The notes under the pieces were generated by a model that saw nothing but the letters and a program-made list of their open reading frames with translations, had not been told where the DNA came from and made no database searches. Both the position numbers and the translations under genes were made by a program. This document shows positions 47,003-55,505 of a DNA stretch of 64,000 nucleotides, piece by piece; position 1 is the first letter of the stretch, and each line of letters opens with the position of its first letter. Source of the DNA: Lachnospiraceae bacterium (GTDB taxonomy: Bacteria > Bacillota > Clostridia > Lachnospirales > Lachnospiraceae); the NCBI GenBank assembly GCA_022791815.1, contig JAAVZU010000027.1:1-64000 (forward strand), read 5' to 3'.

Positions 47003-48214
47003 TTATAAATCAATTTCTTTAAAGACATGTCCCATACGTTCTTTTTTTACTTTCAGATAATCTACATTCGTATCCTTTGGGGCAATTTCAATAGGTATTC
47101 TCTTTGTTACCTTTATACCAAATCCATCTAATCCATATACCTTTGTTGGATTATTTGTCAGTAAATTTAAAGACTTCACTCCCAGGTCTCTTAATATTTG
47201 TGCACCTACCCAATATTCACGAAGGTCTGGTGCGAAACCAAGTTTTATATTGGCATCTACGGTATCATACCCTTGCTCTTGCAGCTCATAGGCCTTTAAC
47301 TTGTTAATTAGTCCTATTCCTCGTCCTTCCTGACGCATATAAAGAACAATTCCTCGTCCTTTTTCTTCAATGCATTTCATGGCAGATGCCAACTGTTCCC
47401 CACAATCACAACGGTTAGACCCAAATACATCTCCTGTCAGGCATTCCGAATGTACACGGCATAGCACATCCTCACCATCGTTAATATCCCCTTTTACCAA
47501 TGCTACATGATGTTCCCCTGTTATATCATTTACATATCCAAACATTTTAAAATTACCATATTTTGTAGGCATTTTTACTTCTGCCTCTTTAATTACATGT
47601 TTTTCATGAATGCGGCAATAATCCTGCAAAGCCTTAATGGTAATAAATTTCAATCCATATTCTTTAGCAAGTTCCCAAATCTTTGGTGTCTGCATCATGG
47701 TTCCATCCTCATCCATAATTTCACAGCAAAGTCCACATTCTTTTAAACCTGCTAAGCGACATAAATCTACAGTTGCTTCTGTATGCCCATTTCTAGTCAA
47801 CACACCACCATGTCTTGCTACCAAAGGAAACATGTGTCCTGGATGACGGAAATCTTCTGGTTTTGCACCTTCTTCCACACACTTCATGGCAGTAAGAGAA
47901 CGCTCCACAGCTGAAATACCTGTAGTTGTATCCACATGGTCAATAGATACCGTAAACGCTGTTTCATGATTATCTGTATTATGTGTAACCATTTGTGCCA
48001 GACCAAGCTTGTCCGCCAATTCCTTAGACATAGGCATACAAATTAGTCCTTTTGCTAATCTTGCCATAAAATTTACATTCTCTGGCGTGGCAAACTCAGC
48101 AGCACAAATCATATCTCCTTCATTTTCTCTATCTGGATCATCTGTAACCAAAATTATTTTGCCATTTCTTAAATCTTCCAGTGCTTCTTCTACCGTGTTA
48201 TATTCGTATTCCAT
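47003..48214 (-). CDS. ribBA: RibBA, DHBP synthase and GTP cyclohydrolase II fusion
   Basis: Bifunctional enzyme supplying both riboflavin precursors. It has 403 residues from ATG 48214. N-terminal Rib[41 protein letters not shown] and [14 protein letters not shown]-terminal Rib[22 protein letters not shown] (zinc cysteines), [21 protein letters not shown] and NLLTNNPTK. Both domains look complete. It lies between ribE and ribH. Confidence 0.96.
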   Translation of the reverse strand: MEYEYNTVEEALEDLRNGKIILVTDDPDRENEGDMICAAEFATPENVNFMARLAKGLICMPMSKELADKLGLAQMVTHNTDNHETAFTVSIDHVDTTTGISAVERSLTAMKCVEEGAKPEDFRHPGHMFPLVARHGGVLTRNGHTEATVDLCRLAGLKECGLCCEIMDEDGTMMQTPKIWELAKEYGLKFITIKALQDYCRIHEKHVIKEAEVKMPTKYGNFKMFGYVNDITGEHHVALVKGDINDGEDVLCRVHSECLTGDVFGSNRCDCGEQLASAMKCIEEKGRGIVLYMRQEGRGIGLINKLKAYELQEQGYDTVDANIKLGFAPDLREYWVGAQILRDLGVKSLNLLTNNPTKVYGLDGFGIKVTKRIPIEIAPKDTNVDYLKVKKERMGHVFKEIDL

Positions 48215-48269
48215 CCTATAAAACACTCCTTTCTAATGTTATTGTAATAGGTATTTGCAATCTGAATAA

Positions 48270-48914
48270 TTAAAAACCATATTTCCGCAAAAATTCCTCT
48301 GTAATAATACTTTCTTTTTGCTTTTGTTGTGGTTCTAAAAAACGTTGTACGTATTTTCCTATAACATCGTTTTCCAAATTTACTTTATCCCCCACTCTTT
48401 TTTGAGATAATATAGTATTTCCTCCTGTGTGTGGGATAATAGATACCGCAAAGTCCTTTTCTGTAATTCTAGCTACCGTAAGACTGATACCATCTATTGC
48501 AATAGAGCCTTTTTCTACAATTCCTTGTAGAATTTTTCTTGGTGCCGAAAGGGTATACCAGACAGCTGTTCCTTCTGGCTCTATAGAAATAATCTCGCCC
48601 ATTCCATCAATATGCCCAGATACAATATGTCCACCAAATCTTCCATCTGCTGGCATAGCCCGTTCTAAATTCACAAAACTACCCATCTGCAAATCTCCAA
48701 GGCTGCTTCTCTGAAAAGTCTCTCCCATAACATCTGCTGTAAAATTGCCCCCATTTATACTAGTGACTGTCAAACAGACACCATTGACAGCAATACTATC
48801 ACCTATCTTCGTTCCTTCTAGTATAATATCTGCCATAATAGAAAGCTTTCCAGTTACACCATTTTTTTCAATTCTTGCTACTTTTCCCACTTCCTCTACA
48901 ATTCCCGTAAACAT
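48270..48914 (-). CDS. ribE: RibE, riboflavin synthase alpha subunit
   Basis: Dismutates two 6,7-dimethyl-8-ribityllumazine molecules to riboflavin. It has 214 residues with two lumazine-binding repeats: MFTGIVEEVGKV and the mirrored GGHIVSGHIDGMGEI, with VNGVCLTV in the first repeat and IDGISLTVA in the second. This is the standard length. The gap to ribD contains an 11-bp palindromic stem (48955-48982). Confidence 0.96.
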   Translation of the reverse strand: MFTGIVEEVGKVARIEKNGVTGKLSIMADIILEGTKIGDSIAVNGVCLTVTSINGGNFTADVMGETFQRSSLGDLQMGSFVNLERAMPADGRFGGHIVSGHIDGMGEIISIEPEGTAVWYTLSAPRKILQGIVEKGSIAIDGISLTVARITEKDFAVSIIPHTGGNTILSQKRVGDKVNLENDVIGKYVQRFLEPQQKQKESIITEEFLRKYGF

Positions 48915-48954
48915 AACTGCCTCCTTTCTTTGAAGGATATTTGTAATTTTTATT

Positions 48955-48982
48955 GTAACTGTTCATGGTTCTGAACAGTTAC
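48955..48982. repeat. GTAACTGTTCA / TGAACAGTTAC palindrome between ribD and ribE
   Basis: A perfect 11-bp stem with a 6-nt loop, made of the same end sequence as the dispersed GTAACAGTTCAG repeat family. It may influence mRNA stability between the two genes. Confidence 0.65.
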
Positions 48983-48985
48983 TTT

Positions 48986-50083
48986 TTATTTCTTCATTTC
49001 TATTAATATATCTTCCCCAATTTTTTGAATCTGTTCTACCGAAAAAGAATATGCCTCCCTTGCTAAAGAAATACCTTCTCCTTCTACTGGTGTTTTTGAC
49101 TGGCTTCCTCCAAACATCTTTGGGGCCATATACACGTATGCCTTTTTTACCAGTTCCTCTCTCAATGCTGTATCATTTAGAATTCCTCCACCTTCCAGAA
49201 GTATACTATCTATTCCTTTTTCCCCAAGAATTTTCATAAGATATGTCAAATCAATCTTCTCTTCTTTTTTTGGAACTTCTATTATCTCCACATGTTTCTT
49301 GATAAGCTGTTCTTTTTTTTCTTTTTGCTTCTTTGTAAATTCCTGTCTTTTCACAGCCACAATCGTAGGAATCTTCTCTGCTGTCTCCACAATTTGACAA
49401 TCTATTGGTATTCTAAGATTGCTGTCACAAATAATCCGGACAGGATCTCTTCCCTCTGGCATCCGGCAATTTAACATAGGATTGTCAGCAAGTAAAGTTC
49501 CAATTCCAATCATAATCCCCATATAACGATGCCGAAGAAACTGTACATGCTCTCTTGCTTTTTCTCCCGTAATCCACTTAGAATCTCCTATCTTAGTAGC
49601 AATCTTTCCATCTGCTGTCATGGCATATTTCATCGCTACATAAGGTTGTTTCGTCGTAATATAATGAAAAAATATCTCATTTATTGCATCACATTCTGCC
49701 CTGCAAAAATCCTCTATTACTTCAATACCTGCATCTCTAAGTTGTTTTACACCTTTACCTGCCACCAAAGGATTAGGGTCTCTGGAACCAATCACTACCC
49801 GTTTAATCTTATTTTCCATAATTGCCTCTGTGCAAGGTGGTGTCTTTCCATAATGGCAACAAGGTTCTAAAGTTACATATATAGTAGCACCTTTCGCGTC
49901 TTCCGTTAAATGGGCAATCGCATTTCTCTCTGCATGTAATTGTCCACAACACTCATGATAACCTTCTCCTATAATCTTTCCATTTTTTACAATTACGGCT
50001 CCAACTATAGGATTAGGGTTTGTATATCCAATTCCCTTTTTGGCTAGTTCAATTGCCCGTTCCATATATTTTCTGTCTATCAT
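48986..50083 (-). CDS. ribD: RibD, bifunctional deaminase/reductase
   Basis: Deaminates and reduces the pyrimidine intermediate of riboflavin synthesis. It has 365 residues. N-terminal deaminase zinc motifs HAERNAI and TLEPCCHYGKTPPCTEAI; C-terminal reductase AMKYAMTADGKIATKIGDSKWITG, GIGTLLADNPMLNCR and ILLEGGGILNDTAL. It is the first gene of the rib operon, behind an FMN riboswitch and its terminator. Confidence 0.96.
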   Translation of the reverse strand: MIDRKYMERAIELAKKGIGYTNPNPIVGAVIVKNGKIIGEGYHECCGQLHAERNAIAHLTEDAKGATIYVTLEPCCHYGKTPPCTEAIMENKIKRVVIGSRDPNPLVAGKGVKQLRDAGIEVIEDFCRAECDAINEIFFHYITTKQPYVAMKYAMTADGKIATKIGDSKWITGEKAREHVQFLRHRYMGIMIGIGTLLADNPMLNCRMPEGRDPVRIICDSNLRIPIDCQIVETAEKIPTIVAVKRQEFTKKQKEKKEQLIKKHVEIIEVPKKEEKIDLTYLMKILGEKGIDSILLEGGGILNDTALREELVKKAYVYMAPKMFGGSQSKTPVEGEGISLAREAYSFSVEQIQKIGEDILIEMKK

Positions 50084-50127
50084 ATTTCTACTTCCTTTTA
50101 TACAAACAAAGTGGATAGTCCCACATC

Positions 50128-50205
50128 AGCTCTCCTGCCCCTCAAGATTGAGGGGATTGCATATAATTATTTTATACTACAGGAAATGTAAAATACTTTC
50201 CCATA
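50128..50205. repeat. Intergenic repeat, CCCCTCAA...TTGAG family, in the rib leader
   Basis: CTGCCCCTCAAGATTGAGGGGATT forms a small palindrome, followed by CATAATTATTTTATACTAC-like sequence shared with 23905-24030. It lies between the riboswitch terminator and the ribD start, so it is part of the leader RNA. Confidence 0.45.
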
Positions 50206-50210
50206 ATATA

Positions 50211-50239
50211 AAAAGCCTTAGAATACTTCTAAGGCTTTT
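50211..50239 (-). terminator. Riboswitch-controlled terminator before ribD
   Basis: A perfect 13-bp stem (AAAAGCCTTAGAA with TTCTAAGGCTTTT, 3-nt loop) followed by T residues on the minus strand. It lies between the FMN aptamer and ribD, where the expression platform is expected; FMN binding would favour this hairpin. Confidence 0.85.
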
Positions 50240-50302
50240 TTGCTTTCACTGTAAAAAACATTTGCAAAATCCTATCTAATTATTTTGCAAATATTCTCTC
50301 AC

Positions 50303-50412
50303 TTCTTCTCTCATCCAGACTATACTGTCGGCTTTGGAATTACACCAAATCATGCCTTTGGGCTTGCGGGCTTTTACCGCCGGTAGGGATTTACACCCTG
50401 CCTTGAAGAATT
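50303..50412 (-). ncRNA. FMN (RFN) riboswitch
   Basis: On the minus strand the segment has the RFN-box hallmarks in order: GGCAGGGTGTAAATCCC, TACCGGCGGTAAAAGCCCGC, TTTGGTGTAATTCCAAAGCC and GACAGTATAGTCTGGATGAG. These form the conserved multi-helix junction of the FMN aptamer. A terminator follows at 50211-50239, then ribD. High FMN should switch off the rib operon; the riboswitch travels with the operon inside the element. Confidence 0.95.
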
Positions 50413-50455
50413 CTTTTTCAATTTGTTTTTATTATATACCTATCCTTTCCATAAA

Positions 50456-50947
50456 TCAATAGGAAATTACACTCCAAGCCTCCAATAAACGCTCCAAACT
50501 ATAAGCAGCATTTGCAGGACTAGTAGATGGCAGCACAGTGCAAGGCAGTGTAGTTAAGGACTCTGCATACTTTTCGTACAATCCTCCTGCTGTTTTTCCA
50601 TTTGCATAGATTTTCTTAATGGATGTTTTTCTCAAAAGTCCTAAAATATCTGCTGGTACAACATTTTTAATACTACTATCACTAGAACCTTTAATCTCAC
50701 AGCTTGCAATTACATCCCACAAAGCAATGCTATGCTCCAGCAACATGTTTTTCTTTTCCTCTATGGTTACAGGTTCCTTAACTTTCAATAACCCACTTAT
50801 CACCTTCCAAAAACGGTTTCTTGGATGTCCATAATAAAATCCCTCCTCCCTTGATTTTACAGAGGGCAGGCTTCCTAAAATTAATATTTTTGATTTTTCG
50901 CTGTATATCGGCTCAAAGGTATGTGTCACTTTTTGATATTCTCCCAT
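50456..50947 (-). CDS. Hypoxanthine-DNA glycosylase-like protein (uracil-DNA-glycosylase superfamily)
   Basis: 163 residues. The N-terminal stretch HTFEPIYSEKSKILILGSLPSVKSREEGFYYGHPRNRFW is the signature of DNA-deoxyinosine/hypoxanthine glycosylases of the UDG fold, with GSLPSVKS as the active-site motif; the C-terminus LPSTSPANAAYSLERLLEAW holds motif 2. It would remove deaminated adenine from DNA. It lies just upstream of the riboswitch on the same strand and close to the right end of the element; whether it belongs to the element's mechanism is unknown. Confidence 0.85.
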   Translation of the reverse strand: MGEYQKVTHTFEPIYSEKSKILILGSLPSVKSREEGFYYGHPRNRFWKVISGLLKVKEPVTIEEKKNMLLEHSIALWDVIASCEIKGSSDSSIKNVVPADILGLLRKTSIKKIYANGKTAGGLYEKYAESLTTLPCTVLPSTSPANAAYSLERLLEAWSVISY

Positions 50948-50964
50948 AAAATCTCCTTTCTTGA

Positions 50965-51196
50965 TTTAGCATCTGTAGGCAATTGCGAAACTCTCATTAA
51001 CTTAAATTATTTTGTGCAGATTTACATGTCATTAGCAAGGTGCTTTCGAAACCGTCAGTACTTAGGTGCTGTATTTTAGCACCTTATGTACTGTTACGGT
51101 TGAGAGCAGTGCAAACGTGCCTTGCGTTGATATGTAAATTTTGCACAAAAATTCTATGAGTAAATTGAGTTTCGCAAATGCATATTTAGCATCTGT
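50965..51196. repeat. 208-bp palindromic element flanked by 12-bp direct repeats
   Basis: TTTAGCATCTGT occurs exactly at 50965-50976 and 51185-51196. Between them lies an imperfect inverted repeat: left arm ATTGCGAAACTC..TTTTGTGCAGATTTACAT, right arm reversed TTTGCGAAACTC..TTTTGTGCAAAATTTACAT, with the pairing continuing inwards to a GGTGCT/AGCACC tip. This is the layout of a MITE with target duplication, or of a long structured RNA. It lies 41 bp from the protease junction. Confidence 0.75.
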
Positions 51197-51224
51197 TTAG
51201 GAATTAGCAACTCCTCTGACAATA

Positions 51225-51255
51225 TTATCACTCACTCCCCCGTATCTACAAAACC
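51225..51255 (-). other. Probable attachment-site junction at the rib end
   Basis: Minus strand reads GTAGATAC, GGGGG (51241-51237), AGTGAGTGATAA. The codons GTA GAT ACG GGG are V-D-T-G of the protease; the following GAG TGA is element sequence that adds one residue and a stop. It shares only the G-run with the other junction, as expected for hybrid att sites of serine integrases. Confidence 0.8.
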
Positions 51256-51567
51256 AATCAAAATATTATTTCCAAGTAAATCAAAATCGGGCTGTCTCCG
51301 TATCCGAAGGACACCTATGTTCTCTACACTGGAAGTATCCAACAAACCAAAACATTTTGGTACTCCTCCATAGCCATACTTTTTAAAAGATATTGGTCCC
51401 GATTTCTCAATATTTTCATAAATAGTAACAAAATCTTCGTTGATAACCTGCATACAATCTGGACGAAATATTTCTACAACTGCATTTGCATTTCCTCCTG
51501 TTTCAATAATATACTCTGCATATTCTTCTGAAAAAGCATACGACCTGCATGATTCAAATAAATCCAT
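51232..51567 (-). pseudogene. S8 (subtilisin-like) protease, N-terminal part of an interrupted gene
   Basis: 111 residues from ATG 51567 (AGGAAGGAAGAAAT upstream). It matches the N-terminal region of clostridial S8 proteases: CMQVINEDFVTIYENIEKSG, YGYGGVPKCFGLLDTSSVEN, RIRRQPDFDLLGNNILIGFV, then DTG with the catalytic Asp (Asp108). One foreign residue (Glu) and a TGA follow. The rest of the enzyme is at 41834-43177. It may still be translated into a short inactive fragment because its own start region is intact. Confidence 0.9.
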
Positions 51568-51667
51568 ATTTCTTCCTTCCTGTCCCATAAAAATAGACAA
51601 TATTTTCTATAATTAGTATAGTTCTTTTTCAAAAGATTGTTCCTAAAACAAAGAAGGCAAGTCCATC

Positions 51668-51715
51668 TCAACGCTTCCTGCCCCTCGTTCATGAGAGAAT
51701 TACAGACAGGTAACA
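51668..51715. repeat. Short relative of the CCCCTCAA...TTGAG repeat
   Basis: CTTCCTGCCCCTCGTTCATGAG followed by AGAATTACA aligns to the start of the repeats at 23905 and 50128. It lies in the gap between the protease N-terminal part and the HAD gene. Confidence 0.35.
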
Positions 51716-51770
51716 CTATTAAGTGGCACCTAGCTATGATAACAATAATCCGCAACATAGGATGATGTCT

Positions 51771-52493
51771 TTATTTTAAAATCAATTCCTTTATTTTTGT
51801 AAAATCTCCATCCATAATTGTATAAGTACTTCTTAGATCTTCTACACATTCTGGTGAAATTTCTGTATGAATATAAAGAGAATCCATACCTACACCACAG
51901 GCTCCTAAAATATCAGAAACAGAATCATTCCCAATCATAATACTATCTTTGGGATTCAGATTATATCTATCTAATAATCTCTGATAAAAACTATTTCCTG
52001 GTTTTTTGCAGCCTTCCTCAGAAGAAATAAGTATACCATCAAAATATTTTTCTATTCCCAAATATCTTAATTCTGGTCTGGTAAATCCTCTTTGAGCATT
52101 AGATAATAGATAGATATTTTTTTCTTTTATCTTCAAGTTCTCTAAAAGATCTTTTACGCCATCATATAAACGTATAAACTTTGTAGAAATCACGCGCATA
52201 GACATCTGCAAAGCATCCAAAGTGGACTGCTCCACTTTTTCTATTCCTTTGTCTGCAAATAATTTTTGGATTACTATATCTAAATCAATCTCCGGATATT
52301 CCTCGTTCTTTTTCATCTCATTTTCCAATTCCTTACAATACCCCAAATACGCCTTTTTTAATGAACTTCTATCATATACTGCTCCATAAAAACCAAATAA
52401 TTCCGCCATCTTGTCCCACAAATATGCTTTATCTTCATTTGTTCGTATATCCACTAACGTTCCATATAAATCAAAAATATAATTCTTATACAT
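51771..52493 (-). CDS. HAD-superfamily hydrolase
   Basis: 240-residue HAD phosphatase. Motif I FDLYGTLVDI (catalytic Asp8), motif II LLSNAQRG, motif III with Lys in SSEEGCKKPGNSFY and motif IV IMIGNDSVSDILGA are all present, with a helical cap after motif I. The substrate is probably a small phosphate ester but is unspecified. It is monocistronic, upstream of the protease N-terminal part. Confidence 0.9.
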   Translation of the reverse strand: MYKNYIFDLYGTLVDIRTNEDKAYLWDKMAELFGFYGAVYDRSSLKKAYLGYCKELENEMKKNEEYPEIDLDIVIQKLFADKGIEKVEQSTLDALQMSMRVISTKFIRLYDGVKDLLENLKIKEKNIYLLSNAQRGFTRPELRYLGIEKYFDGILISSEEGCKKPGNSFYQRLLDRYNLNPKDSIMIGNDSVSDILGACGVGMDSLYIHTEISPECVEDLRSTYTIMDGDFTKIKELILK

Positions 52494-52591
52494 AAAATGC
52501 CCTCTTTTCTATTATTTTGCAACAGTTTGGTAATCCGAAAAAACAGATTAGGATTTTCTTTTGAAGTCAAAGAAATCATACTATTTTAATT

Positions 52592-52630
52592 ATATCAAAT
52601 CTTATTGTAAACTTCTATTGATTTATTGGA
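52592..52630 (+). repeat. 39-bp dispersed repeat, copy 2
   Basis: Matches the reverse complement of 41549-41587 at 36 of 39 positions. It lies in the 273-bp gap between the HAD gene and the small Feo protein gene; the rest of that gap holds the hairpin at 52661-52688. Confidence 0.55.
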
Positions 52631-52660
52631 CTTACTTGGAAGTTTTTAACATCTCAAGTA

Positions 52661-52688
52661 AGTCTTGCACACTTCTCTGTGCAAGACT
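52661..52688. terminator. Hairpin after the Feo operon
   Basis: A perfect 11-bp stem AGTCTTGCACA / TGTGCAAGACT with a 6-nt loop, 79 bp beyond the last Feo gene. There is no long T-run on the minus strand, so termination is likely but not certain. Confidence 0.55.
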
Positions 52689-52766
52689 GTAAGAAAAAGA
52701 TAATTTACAGCACTCTTACCCATAAATGCTTTTAGATGTGCATCCTATGGAATAATATTCCAGAAA

Positions 52767-52931
52767 TCACCTCTCATCTCCATTATGACAATGTCCTCCA
52801 CATTTCTTACAATCACATCCGCACTGAAGGGATTTCCCGTTTTTCTTATCCCGAATCATGCTAAAAACTGCAAGCCCAATGACTAAAATTAATATCCCAG
52901 CTACTATTAGCGTTCCCAAGATCGAATCCAT
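52767..52931 (-). CDS. FeoB-associated Cys-rich membrane protein
   Basis: 54 residues: one membrane segment (MDSILGTLIVAGILILVIGL), a short basic stretch, then a Cys-rich tail CGCDCKKCGGHCH. This is the small protein often encoded right after feoB in clostridia; the cysteines may bind iron or help FeoB assembly, but its role is not established. It starts 74 bp after feoB on the same strand. Confidence 0.88.
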   Translation of the reverse strand: MDSILGTLIVAGILILVIGLAVFSMIRDKKNGKSLQCGCDCKKCGGHCHNGDER

Positions 52932-53005
52932 TTTTTTCTACCTCCATAAAAGGACAGCCGTAACAATTCAGATACCTTCACTGTTACAGGCTGTTTCCAT
53001 TTTCA

Positions 53006-55447
53006 CTATTTACTTGCTGCACTCTTTAATTTCATATTGAACATTGTACTTTCTTTATATGGTCTAAATAACAGATAAACAAATAAAACAACTAGTAGTA
53101 ATGCAATTATTGTACCAATTCCAAAGCTTCCTGCAATAAACAGACTTCCGATCTGATAAATACACAATGTTACAATATAAGCCAATATACATTGATATCC
53201 AATAGCAAACCAGAACCATTTTGCATTATTCATTTCTCTCTTGATTGCTCCCATTGCTGCAAAACATGGTGCACAAAGGAGGTTAAATGCCATGAATGAG
53301 TATCCAGCTATTTGGCTTAATCCTTCAAAATCCAATACACCGAATACACCAACCACTTCTTCTTTTGCTACCAGTCCCATTACTGTTGCAATAGTTGCTT
53401 TAATTGTACCAAATCCTAATGGTGCAAAAATCCAGCACACTGCCCTTCCAATTTTCCCCAGAATACTATTTTCCAAATCCATCTCTGGATCAAATCCAAA
53501 TCCACCTTCTCCAAATCCAAATACAGAACCAGCCCAGATAAGAATAGAAGAAAGAAGGATAATCGTTCCAGCTTTCTTAATGAAAGACCATCCACGTTCC
53601 CACATACTTCTCATAACATTACCAAAAGTCGGTATATGATATGGTGGTAATTCCATAACAAATGGTGCTGGATCACCAGCAAACATTTTTGTTTTCTTTA
53701 AAATAATACCCGAACATACAATTGCTGCAATACCAATTAAATAAGCACTATAAGCAACCCACACAGAATTATCAAACAAAGCAGCTGCAATTAATGCAAT
53801 AATTGGAATCTTTGCTCCACATGGAATAAAGGTAGTTGTCATAATTGTCATCTTACGGTCTCTGTCATTTTCAATGGTTCTGGATGCCATAACACCAGGA
53901 ACCCCACAACCAGTACCAATTAACATTGGAATAAATGATTTTCCAGAGAGACCAAACTTACGGAAAATTCTATCCATGATAAAGGCAACTCTTGCCATAT
54001 ATCCACAAGACTCCAAAATTGCAAGCAAAATAAACAATACTAACATCTGAGGTACGAATCCAAGAACTGCACCTACTCCAGCTACAATACCATCTAAAAT
54101 CAATGCACGGATGATTACTTTTGTGGTAGAACCACTGTCTTCTGTAAATCCGGCAGCATCCAAACCATTTCCAATAATTTCTGGTATACCAGGACACCAG
54201 CTACCATATTCTTCTGTTGCTGGTACATCTTCTGACTCCAATGCTTCCTCTACTACTCCAGAAATATCAAAACCTTCTTCTGCAAGTTTTTCTCCATAAC
54301 TGCCATAAGCTTCCTCAAAACCTGCAAAATCTTTCTCTTCTATAGTTCCCTGAATATCTTCTGCTCCAACTACACCAGCTTCTGCTGCTGCACCTACAAT
54401 ACTCTTTACTTCATCAGTCCAGACATTGTCTACTGCATAGTCGGTCATTGCTTCTTCATATTGGGAATTTCCCAACCCAAACCAATGGAAACCATCACCA
54501 AACAAACCATCATTTGTCCAATCCGTAACCCAAGTACCAACGGTAGTTACTGCTATATAATATACAAGAAACATAACAACTGCAAAAATTGGTAATGCCA
54601 AAAAACGATTGGTTACTATTTTATCAATCTTATCAGAAACACTATCTGCTCCCCGTTTACTCTTCTTTAGACAATTTCCAATTATATTTCCAATATATGT
54701 ATATCTTTCTGCGGTAATAATACTTTCTGCGTCATCATCTAGTTCTTTTTCACAAGATGCAATATCCTGTTCTATATGGGTAATCTGATCTTTGCTAAGA
54801 TTTAACTTTTCTATAACTTTTTCATCTCTTTCAAAAAGTTTAATTGCATACCAACGCTGTTCCTCTGCTGCTTTATCATGCAATAGTAATTCTTCAATAT
54901 GTGCAAGTGCATGTTCTACACTTCCACTAAACAAATGCTTTGGTTCTGTTTTATCTCCTAGCTTTGCCACATTAACAGCTTTCTTTGCAGCCTCTTCAAT
55001 TCCTTCTCCTTTTAAGGCAGATATTTCTACAACTGGTATTCCAAGTTCCAAAGAAAGTTTATTTGTATAAATCTGATCACCATTCTTTTTCACTACATCC
55101 ATCATATTCACTGCCATAATAACTGGTATTCCAAGCTCTATAAGCTGGGTAGTTAAATATAAATTTCTCTCTAAGTTACTTCCATCCACAATGTTCAAAA
55201 TCGCATCTGGTCTTTCATCAAGCAAATAATTTCTTGCTACTACCTCTTCTAAAGTATATGGTGATAAAGAATAGATGCCTGGAAGGTCTGTTATAATAAC
55301 CTCTTTATCAATTTTTAATTTTCCTTCCTTTTTCTCTACAGTAACACCTGGCCAGTTCCCTACAAACTGATTAGAACCTGTCAATGCGTTAAACAATGTG
55401 GTCTTACCACAGTTTGGGTTTCCTGCTAATGCAATCTTAATACCCAT
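53006..55447 (-). CDS. feoB: FeoB, ferrous iron transporter with an extended outer loop
   Basis: Fe(II) importer with an N-terminal GTPase. It has 813 residues: G1 GNPNCGKTTLFNALTG, G3 DLPGIYSL, G4 NMMD, G5 SALKGEGI, a helical GDI-like domain to about 280, then the membrane part with GCGVPGVMA and the gate motifs FIPCGAKIP. After the first membrane segment there is an acidic insert of about 85-110 residues (NSQYEEAMTDYAV to ATEEYGSWCPG) not found in standard FeoB. It follows two feoA genes. Confidence 0.96.
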   Translation of the reverse strand: MGIKIALAGNPNCGKTTLFNALTGSNQFVGNWPGVTVEKKEGKLKIDKEVIITDLPGIYSLSPYTLEEVVARNYLLDERPDAILNIVDGSNLERNLYLTTQLIELGIPVIMAVNMMDVVKKNGDQIYTNKLSLELGIPVVEISALKGEGIEEAAKKAVNVAKLGDKTEPKHLFSGSVEHALAHIEELLLHDKAAEEQRWYAIKLFERDEKVIEKLNLSKDQITHIEQDIASCEKELDDDAESIITAERYTYIGNIIGNCLKKSKRGADSVSDKIDKIVTNRFLALPIFAVVMFLVYYIAVTTVGTWVTDWTNDGLFGDGFHWFGLGNSQYEEAMTDYAVDNVWTDEVKSIVGAAAEAGVVGAEDIQGTIEEKDFAGFEEAYGSYGEKLAEEGFDISGVVEEALESEDVPATEEYGSWCPGIPEIIGNGLDAAGFTEDSGSTTKVIIRALILDGIVAGVGAVLGFVPQMLVLFILLAILESCGYMARVAFIMDRIFRKFGLSGKSFIPMLIGTGCGVPGVMASRTIENDRDRKMTIMTTTFIPCGAKIPIIALIAAALFDNSVWVAYSAYLIGIAAIVCSGIILKKTKMFAGDPAPFVMELPPYHIPTFGNVMRSMWERGWSFIKKAGTIILLSSILIWAGSVFGFGEGGFGFDPEMDLENSILGKIGRAVCWIFAPLGFGTIKATIATVMGLVAKEEVVGVFGVLDFEGLSQIAGYSFMAFNLLCAPCFAAMGAIKREMNNAKWFWFAIGYQCILAYIVTLCIYQIGSLFIAGSFGIGTIIALLLVVLFVYLLFRPYKESTMFNMKLKSAASK

Positions 55448-55505
55448 TTTTTTCCTCCTTCTGCAATCTTAATTTCAAAATAATATTACTAACACTTTCT
55501 ATGGA

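Larger units (their letters stand above)
43181..51240. mobile_element. 8,060-bp serine-recombinase element carrying the riboflavin operon
   Basis: Everything between the two halves of the S8 protease gene. From left to right: recombinases A2, B2, C2, a dispersed repeat, ribH, ribBA, ribE, ribD, FMN riboswitch, hypoxanthine-DNA-glycosylase-like gene and a 208-bp palindromic repeat, with all genes on the minus strand like the protease. Both ends meet the protease at a G-run in the same codon phase, and the length is what is needed for exact frame repair. No conjugation, phage structural or replication gene is present. It may be a small self-excising element, or the remnant of a larger one. Confidence 0.85.

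Noticed and set aside
50303..50412. Whether the structured leader could be a T-box or other riboswitch
   Set aside because: The order of conserved RFN-box segments and the ribD gene downstream identify the FMN class.
51232..51567. The 111-residue protein as an independent small gene
   Set aside because: It matches the N-terminal region of S8 proteases and stops one residue after the catalytic DTG motif, exactly where the other part begins.
51474..51758. 94-residue minus-strand ORF
   Set aside because: It overlaps the protease N-terminal part in another frame, its composition is unlike a protein, and it has no start site.
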